Assembly (NCBI GenBank): GCA_035536235.1 | Contig: DATLOQ010000119.1 | Location: 15,710 to 79,709, forward strand | Length of the DNA: 64,000 bases | DNA from: DATLNF01 sp035536235 | GTDB taxonomy: Bacteria; Actinomycetota; Actinomycetes; BP-191 | Direction: 5' to 3' | Part shown: piece after piece, positions 58,615 to 64,000 of the stretch | Layout: each line of letters starts with the position of its first letter | Numbering within the stretch: position 1 is the first letter of the stretch | The notes under the pieces: generated by a model | What the model was told of the DNA's origin: nothing | The model's input: the letters and a program-made list of their open reading frames with translations, nothing else | Databases searched by the model: none | Position numbers and translations under genes: made by a program

Positions 58615-61600
58615 TTAGCGCACCGCGACGAACGCCTCTTCAGCCGTCGCGATCAAATCCGACGGCGCGTCGAGTCGAACCAGCACTTCGCGAGCACGAT
58701 CCGCCGCTGCGGCCGCGGCATCGAGATCACCCGCTGCGCGCTCGGCGATCGACATCCAGACGAGTGCGCGACCGAGCCACGCCGTGAGTCCGAGCGACTC
58801 CCAGTGTGATACCGCGCCGCGCAGCCACGCCGCGGACTCGGCCGAGTCGCCGGTCCGCCAGGCGCGCAACGCACCGTTCTCGGCATCCACGGCGCGCACC
58901 TGAGCCGAGTCGGTGGGGGACTCGAGTCGGGTGCTGGCGGGCTGACCCGCGAGCAGCTGCGCCTGCTCGAGCGACACCGCGGCCAACGCACCCCACACCG
59001 GTGCGTCATGACGCCGAGCCCCGTCCAGCGCCGCGGCCAGCAGGACCGCCGCGTCGAGTGCCCCCGATGCGAGCGCCGCCCGGCCGGCGACAACCCTCGA
59101 CCTGAGGACGTAGAGACCCCAACCCGGCGGCTCGAGCGCGTCGACCAATGCCTGGGTCATCGCACCGATCTCCGGCCAATGCCCGGAGTCTGCGCGGACG
59201 CCCACCGCAGCGATGTCGACCTCGAGCCGCTCGAACCTCGCGCCAACGGAGTCGAAGAGCCGGTTCGCCTCCGCCAGGCGCTCGAGCGCCTTAGCGGGCT
59301 CACCGGAGCGGACAGCAAGGGACGCACCAGCACTGAGGCCGAGCGCAGGAATACGCAGCCATCCACGGTGGGCGCAGAACTCCATCAAGCGGCTGAGGAG
59401 CGCCTCACCTGCGGCCAGATCTCCGGACTCGGCGGCGCACGTGATCCGGTAGACGAGTGCATCGGCGGCCACCACGTCGAATCCGCCATCGATCGCCATC
59501 TGCTCGCACTCGACGGCACCAGCGGCGGCATCGGCGTACTCGCCCCGGTTCAAGGCAAGCGCTGCTCTAGTCAGCCGCAGCTGGGCCTTTCCTCTGAGGT
59601 CGTCCTCGGTGGTCAGGGACGACGCGACGCCGAGCCAGCGTCGGTAGTCCGCACCGCCCTCCATCGACTGGACGAACGCCAGGCTGTGAGCCATGTCGTA
59701 CTGCCCGCGTAGATCGTCTGCTCGGACACACGCGGAGTAGGCGTCACGCAGAAGCCAGGGAAGCCGGGTGTAGTCCTCGTACTGACGAACGATAGCCACC
59801 TCGAGAGCCAGGACCGCCCGCAGGCGGACAGAGTCTGCTCTCTCGACCACCGGGGTGATCTCATCGAGGAGCAGCGCGGCCCCGTCGACAGAACCGCGGA
59901 GCCGGATCGTCTGAGCCTTGACCAGCTGCGCTGCACAGAACGTCTTCGGGTTCGAGTCGCTTGGCGCGAGAAGCAACGCCTGCCCGACGTCGGCGTCGGC
60001 TTCGTCGTACCGGCTCATCTCCACGCACGCTCTCGCGTGGGACACGTGCAGCTCGGCGCGTACAGCACGGTCGATGCACTGGGGCGCTGCGCGGGCGACC
60101 TCCAAGGCGGACGAGTAGGCGACCTCGGCAGGGCGGGCCCGCGTGGAGTACAGCTGAGCTGCCCAGGCCGAGAGGTGTCGTACGGCAGCCCGAGCGAGCC
60201 CGCAGTCGGGATCGCCCTGGGTTGCCCCGAACAGGAATGCCTGGTGGTAGTGGTGCGCCAGCAACGCCGACGGCGGCTCGAACTCGTCGTCCGAAGCCGC
60301 GACCGAAAGGAGCCAGTCTGCCGCGGCGGCGTGCCTCTCACGGCGGGTCCGGTGCGACACCGACTCGTACGCGACCTCCCGGATCAGATCGTGCGTGAAG
60401 CAGTACTCAGTGGCGGTGGGCACCATGCTGGGCTCGGCGACCTGGAGGAGCCCACGCTCGATCAATGCGCGGAGCGGGCCGGCCGACTCGGCTGGCAAGG
60501 CCCTGTCCCAGATCCGCTCCCCCAGGACAGCAGCCGCCTGCACGACTGCCTTCTCCTCGACCGGAAGCGAGTCGAGGCGCGCAGCGATGAACGTCCGCAT
60601 GGAGCTCGGGATGGCGTGCAGCCTCGCCGACTCGACCACGACCGGGCCGTCCACATCCCTGCGAATCGCGCCGGTCTCGGCCAGCATCGCAGCGCATTCG
60701 GCCAGGAACAGCGGGTTGCCGCCCGCGCGCGCGAGCACGTGCGCTTGCGCGTCGACGGGCAGCTGACCCCCGGCCAGCTCGCACAGCATCGCCGACATGT
60801 CAGCCTCAGCCAATCCGCCCAGGCGGATGCCGGCCCGGGTCCCCAGGTCAGCGCCCGGCCGGGAGAGCCCGAGGACGAGCACCGGACCACGCCAGCCGCC
60901 CGCGGCAACATCAGCCAGCGCGCCGAGCAGCTCGTCGTCCGCGGCATGGAGGTCGTCCAGGATGATGAGGACGAAGCGTCGCTCCGCCAGGAACTCGACG
61001 AGTCGACGTGCCGCCGAGACGTCGGTGACCGCACCGTCCGCGCGACCGCGAGATCGACCGCCGAGCAGGCGCACCAGTCCAGGCGACACCTGGGCGGCGT
61101 CGGGCATCCCCATCGACTCGAGTCGGGAGAGGACGACGGTCTCCGGATCGACATCGCCGAGCGGGGCGGTCACCCCGAGGTGACCCGCGATGGCGTCAGC
61201 CAGAGCGGAGAGCGGCAACCGCTCACCGTAGGACGATGCGCGCCCTCGCAGCACCGTCGCGTCGGTCGAGCCGGCGTACTCCGCAGCGAGCCGCGTCTTG
61301 CCTTGTCCCGGCTCGCCGATGATCGGAAACATCGCGGACCGCGCAGACTCGCGCACGGCAGCCTCGGCCACGACGAGCGCCTCGAGCTCGGCGACCCTGC
61401 CCACGAACCGCGCGGGACGCCGCGGCTGACCGGAAGCAGACGGCTGGGTGCGGACGCCGACGAGCTCGCGCGCCGGCACCGGATCCGGCAGGCCCTTCAC
61501 CCGTCGGCGCCGCACGCCGCTGTACGAGATGACTTTCTCGGTGAGGGCCGCCGCCGCGGGGCCGACAAGGCATCGCCCGGGTGCGGCAAGGTCGCAGAGC

Positions 61601-62097
61601 CGCGCCGCCAGGTTCACGGTGCTTCCGGACACCGAGAAGCCAACGGTCTCGCGCGACGCGGCGACCAGGACCTCTCCCGTCTCGACCCCGACCCGCAGTG
61701 GCGGCAGCGGCATGCGGGACGCCGCGTTGGCTCGCCGCATCTGCTCCTGGAGCGCTTCCGCGGCGCGCACGGCCCGTTCCGCGTCGTCTTCATGTGCAGT
61801 CGGCGCGCCGAACACGGCCATGAACCCATCGCCCGCGATGTGCGGCACTGTCGCGCCGAAGCTCTCCGCGACTCGGCGCAGCGACGTCATGGCCGGCCGC
61901 ATCACCTCGAAGACCTGCTCCGGGTCCAGCCGACTGCACATCTCGGTATAGCCGGTGATGTCCGCGAAGAGGAGGGTGACGATCTTCCGCTCAGGTGGGC
62001 CAGTCGGCTCACCACAGACCGGGCACAGCGCTTCCTCGGCCGATATCCCGCCGCCGCAGGAGAAGCAGCGTCCCTCCGCACGGCGAACGGCAGCCAT
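58615..62097 (-). CDS. Zinc-ribbon / cyclase-domain / AAA ATPase / TPR signalling protein, paralog 2
   Basis: A 1160-residue paralog of the next gene. It starts with a zinc ribbon (Cys11, 14, 25, 28), then a class III cyclase domain (about 38-210), an AAA NTPase (Walker A GEPGQGKTRLAAEY, Walker B VLIILDDLHAADDE) and TPR-like helices. The cyclase keeps Asp46, Asp90, Asn162 and Arg166, but the specificity Lys is His86 and the Asp is Ser159. The partner ACT-like gene ends only five bases upstream, so the two are cotranscribed. It may sense a ligand through TPRs and signal by nucleotide binding more than by making cAMP. Confidence 0.85.
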   Translation of the reverse strand: MAAVRRAEGRCFSCGGGISAEEALCPVCGEPTGPPERKIVTLLFADITGYTEMCSRLDPEQVFEVMRPAMTSLRRVAESFGATVPHIAGDGFMAVFGAPTAHEDDAERAVRAAEALQEQMRRANAASRMPLPPLRVGVETGEVLVAASRETVGFSVSGSTVNLAARLCDLAAPGRCLVGPAAAALTEKVISYSGVRRRRVKGLPDPVPARELVGVRTQPSASGQPRRPARFVGRVAELEALVVAEAAVRESARSAMFPIIGEPGQGKTRLAAEYAGSTDATVLRGRASSYGERLPLSALADAIAGHLGVTAPLGDVDPETVVLSRLESMGMPDAAQVSPGLVRLLGGRSRGRADGAVTDVSAARRLVEFLAERRFVLIILDDLHAADDELLGALADVAAGGWRGPVLVLGLSRPGADLGTRAGIRLGGLAEADMSAMLCELAGGQLPVDAQAHVLARAGGNPLFLAECAAMLAETGAIRRDVDGPVVVESARLHAIPSSMRTFIAARLDSLPVEEKAVVQAAAVLGERIWDRALPAESAGPLRALIERGLLQVAEPSMVPTATEYCFTHDLIREVAYESVSHRTRRERHAAAADWLLSVAASDDEFEPPSALLAHHYHQAFLFGATQGDPDCGLARAAVRHLSAWAAQLYSTRARPAEVAYSSALEVARAAPQCIDRAVRAELHVSHARACVEMSRYDEADADVGQALLLAPSDSNPKTFCAAQLVKAQTIRLRGSVDGAALLLDEITPVVERADSVRLRAVLALEVAIVRQYEDYTRLPWLLRDAYSACVRADDLRGQYDMAHSLAFVQSMEGGADYRRWLGVASSLTTEDDLRGKAQLRLTRAALALNRGEYADAAAGAVECEQMAIDGGFDVVAADALVYRITCAAESGDLAAGEALLSRLMEFCAHRGWLRIPALGLSAGASLAVRSGEPAKALERLAEANRLFDSVGARFERLEVDIAAVGVRADSGHWPEIGAMTQALVDALEPPGWGLYVLRSRVVAGRAALASGALDAAVLLAAALDGARRHDAPVWGALAAVSLEQAQLLAGQPASTRLESPTDSAQVRAVDAENGALRAWRTGDSAESAAWLRGAVSHWESLGLTAWLGRALVWMSIAERAAGDLDAAAAAADRAREVLVRLDAPSDLIATAEEAFVAVR

Positions 62098-62102
62098 CGG
62101 AG

Positions 62103-62738
62103 TCAGCGGTACTTAAGGCCTGCGCCGAGACGGGTGACGCCGACGCTGATGGAGACCTCGTCCACCCCGGTGGCGGACGCGACTGTCTCCGCCGCGAAGG
62201 CGAGCGCGTGCTCGTCCTCGGCGGTGATCTCCACCAGGACGCCCACCGTCGGCCCGGCGATCACGGCAGCACCGACGACGCCGGGCATCGTCGAGATCTG
62301 GGCGTACACCTCTGTGGTCGCGCCGGGTTCCGTGGTGAGCTGGACGAAAGCCACCAGCGTCCCGACTCCGCCACGCATCGGCATGGGGATCGGCGAGATC
62401 GGGGGGATGTCGAGGCCCCAGAGGTCTGCTGAGGGCTGCGACAGCCGAGCCGCACTCAGGCGTGAGGCACCTGTGCGCGGGGGCGCGACGTCGACGTCAC
62501 CCCGAGCGCCCGGTGACGAGCCGACGAACGTGTCAACGCTCATCAACTCGTCGATCTTGGCTACCGAGTCGAAAGCGCGGCGCACGACGCCTGGATCCTC
62601 GTCGCTGATCTTGACGAAGGCGGCGTAAGCCCCGATGAGGGGGACGAAGGAGACGACACCCGATTCGTCGCCGACGAGGGCGGCAAGCCGGTCGAGGCCC
62701 TCGCGGGTCGTCTCCCTGACAAAGGCGTATGCGTCCAC
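62103..62738 (-). CDS. Tandem Lrp/ACT-like ligand-sensing domain protein (no DNA-binding domain)
   Basis: A 211-residue protein with two ferredoxin-like alpha/beta halves. The first is MDAYAFVRETTREGLDRLAALVGDESGVVSFVPLIGAYAAFVKI and the second VGTLVAFVQLTTEPGATTEVYAQISTMPGVVGAAVIAGPTVGVLVEI; both resemble the RAM/AsnC ligand-binding domain. No helix-turn-helix is present. GTG 62738 is chosen because GGGAG lies six bases upstream; an ATG at 62756 is the alternative. It is five bases upstream of cyclase paralog 2, so it may pass on a small-molecule signal to it. Confidence 0.68.
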   Translation of the reverse strand: MDAYAFVRETTREGLDRLAALVGDESGVVSFVPLIGAYAAFVKISDEDPGVVRRAFDSVAKIDELMSVDTFVGSSPGARGDVDVAPPRTGASRLSAARLSQPSADLWGLDIPPISPIPMPMRGGVGTLVAFVQLTTEPGATTEVYAQISTMPGVVGAAVIAGPTVGVLVEITAEDEHALAFAAETVASATGVDEVSISVGVTRLGAGLKYR

Positions 62739-62809
62739 TGGGGTCTCCCGTGACATGTCGCGGCCGCCGTCGGGCCGACCGGCCGCAGCATATGTGCGAA
62801 CGTGACGAA

Positions 62810-63508
62810 CTAGGCCGAATGTCGTGAAACGGACAGGTCGGGCGGGTCGACTACCGCGAGCAGCGGCCGGTGGTCACTAGCGCCCGCGACCGCGTCGGTC
62901 GCGATCACCTGGCACGACGTCACCGTCAGGCGGCGGTCGACGAACACCGCGTCGATACGCCGCCGCGGTCGGCGGGTGCTGAAAGTGCGGCCGTCGCCCG
63001 TGCCGGCGTACCCCCACGCGTCGACGTACGACGCCGCAAGAGCGCGCCAGGCCGGGCCGTCGTCGCTCTCGTTGACGTCCCCGGCAAGCACCACAGGAGT
63101 CGATAGAGCTGCCACTCGGTCTAGCAGAACGGTCGCGTGGTGCGCCCGCTCGTCGGCGTACAGGCCGAGGTGGAAGGACCCGAAGACCACTCGCGAGCCG
63201 GCTACTTCGAGCATGGCGAGAGCTGCCCCCCGACGGTGCCGGCCCACCTTCCACGGCAACGGGATGCGCAGGCCAGCGACCACTCGTATGTCCGGCCGGA
63301 TCAACACGGCCAGCCCGCCCACCGGAAATCCGGCCGTGGCCACCGCGAGCCCGCAGTCGGCGGCGAGCCGCTTCGCCTGACGGGTCGGGAAGACGAAGCG
63401 CGGGGCTTCCTGCAGGCACAGCACGTCCGGCGCCAGCTCGCGCACGACAGCGACGACGTTGACGCGGGAGTCGCGGAGGGACCGGAGATTCCAGCTGACG
63501 ACCCGCAT
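62810..63508 (-). CDS. Endonuclease/exonuclease/phosphatase (EEP) family protein
   Basis: A 232-residue EEP-fold hydrolase. It begins MRVVSWNLRSLRDS, with the metal Glu in PDVLCLQEAP, then VVFGSFHLGLYADERAHH, PVVLAGDVNESDDGPAWRAL, IDAVFVDRRL and the C-terminal catalytic GASDHRPLLAVV. The substrate may be DNA, a phosphoinositide-like lipid or a nucleotide; sphingomyelinase-type and AP-endonuclease-type enzymes share these motifs. No signal peptide is present. ATG 63508 overlaps the carbamate kinase stop by one base (TGATG). Confidence 0.85.
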   Translation of the reverse strand: MRVVSWNLRSLRDSRVNVVAVVRELAPDVLCLQEAPRFVFPTRQAKRLAADCGLAVATAGFPVGGLAVLIRPDIRVVAGLRIPLPWKVGRHRRGAALAMLEVAGSRVVFGSFHLGLYADERAHHATVLLDRVAALSTPVVLAGDVNESDDGPAWRALAASYVDAWGYAGTGDGRTFSTRRPRRRIDAVFVDRRLTVTSCQVIATDAVAGASDHRPLLAVVDPPDLSVSRHSA

Positions 63509-64000
63509 CAGGCAGTGAGCTGCGTGCCGGCGTCGCCGAAGACCGCGTCGCCGGCGCTGGCCAGGTCGGTGATCACCGCGCGCCGGCCACCCGACTCGAC
63601 GAAGTCGCAGGCGGCGGACACCTTCGGCCCCATCGAGCCTTCGGGAAACTCCCCCGCCGCCAGCAGCTCGCGGGCCTCGCCCGCCGAGAGACGACGCAGC
63701 GGACGGGCCTCCGGCGTACCGAACCCGGCTTGCACGACGGCGACGTCGGTGAGGACGAGCAGCACGTCGGCGTCGACCCGTCGGGCCAGGCGGGCGGCAG
63801 TGCGGTCCTTGTCGACGACTGCTTCGACCCCACGCAGCTGACCGCTCTCCTCCACCACTGGCACTCCCCCGCCGCCCGAGGCGATCACGACGTGGCCGGC
63901 CTGGATCACCTGGAGCAGCGGCTCTTCCTCGACCAGCCGCTGCGGCTGCGGCGATGCCACCACGCGACGCCACCTCTTGTCGCTCATGATCTGGAAGACG
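63508..64000 (-). CDS. arcC: Carbamate kinase, C-terminal part (5' end outside window)
   Basis: The frame runs in from beyond position 64000 and shows about 164 residues, half of a normal carbamate kinase (about 310). Diagnostic segments are RWRRVVASPQPQRLVE, VVIASGGGGVPVV, GVEAVVDKDRTAARLARRVDADVLLVLTDV, FPEGSMGPKVSAACDFV and GGRRAVITDL. The enzyme makes ATP from carbamoyl phosphate in arginine or purine breakdown. The in-frame ATG at 63987 is not the start, because the open frame and family similarity continue upstream. It is coupled to the EEP hydrolase gene. Confidence 0.92.
   Translation of the reverse strand, partial: VFQIMSDKRWRRVVASPQPQRLVEEEPLLQVIQAGHVVIASGGGGVPVVEESGQLRGVEAVVDKDRTAARLARRVDADVLLVLTDVAVVQAGFGTPEARPLRRLSAGEARELLAAGEFPEGSMGPKVSAACDFVESGGRRAVITDLASAGDAVFGDAGTQLTA

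Noticed and set aside
1..64000. tRNA, rRNA, phage or transposase genes
   Set aside because: None was recognised by eye on either strand; a covariance-model and HMM scan would be needed to exclude small RNAs.

Overview
The window reads as chromosomal DNA of a high-GC Gram-positive bacterium (an actinomycete). GTG starts are common, several genes overlap by GTGA, ATGA or TGATG, and many genes seem to lack a leader: a TANNNT-like -10 box lies only 6-9 bases before the start codon. Actinobacterial family genes (SAV_6107-type HEPN, Rv2175c, PASTA kinase, class II DAHP synthase) agree with this. No rRNA, tRNA, phage, CRISPR array or insertion-sequence transposase was seen. The genus cannot be fixed from the window alone.

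Positions 1-5.3 kb hold the 3' end of a probable GNAT acetyltransferase, a fadA-fadB beta-oxidation pair, a secreted M64 metallopeptidase and a HEPN gene with a perfect LexA/SOS box upstream. Positions 5.5-28 kb are a scattered carotenoid region: crtA-like, crtO, cruF-GT2-crtD, crtE, crtI, crtB, and crtYc-crtYd-GT2. Together these predict a monocyclic, 4-keto, 1'-hydroxy, 3',4'-didehydro carotenoid, probably glycosylated; this resembles the deinoxanthin route. Interspersed are a CDP-alcohol phosphatidyltransferase, metF, a penicillin-acylase-family enzyme and surface proteins with LPATG-type tails. A nuclease-like AbiEi/DUF559 gene sits between crtI and crtB and is bracketed by two matching hairpin repeats. 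This is the best candidate for an undescribed mobile or self-recognising element.

Positions 28-32.3 kb hold a thioredoxin-like lipoprotein and a thiamine operon (TPP riboswitch, thiG, thiH, Rv2175c-like, thiS, thiE). Positions 32.3-41 kb hold a tandem NTF2-like protein behind a near-consensus promoter, a BNR-like secreted protein, a D-2-hydroxyacid dehydrogenase, a LysM/transglycosylase, a PASTA Ser/Thr kinase, endonuclease IV, an EamA transporter and a sulfite-oxidase-like molybdoenzyme with a duplicated start region.

Positions 41.6-55 kb hold two unrelated DAHP synthases on either side of a membrane-anchored sigma-factor-like protein, a 30-bp minisatellite over a convergent junction, a phosphofructokinase with PPi-type residues, a cupredoxin lipoprotein, an RlpA-like protein, a DUF1028 protein, glycerol kinase, a Crp/Fnr regulator, a PlsC acyltransferase, a lipase-like hydrolase and a TIGR00300 (ornithine-cyclodeaminase-type) protein. 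Positions 55-64 kb hold two paralogous cyclase-ATPase-TPR giants with an ACT-like protein, an EEP-family hydrolase and a carbamate kinase cut by the window edge. The order metF-idsA-type synthase, Rv2175c, Ser/Thr kinase, class II DAHP synthase and PlsC echoes the Rv2172c-Rv2182c block of Mycobacterium tuberculosis, here expanded by the carotenoid genes. There is no gene-free stretch longer than 300 bases; the longest (36079-36369) carries a repeat and a promoter.
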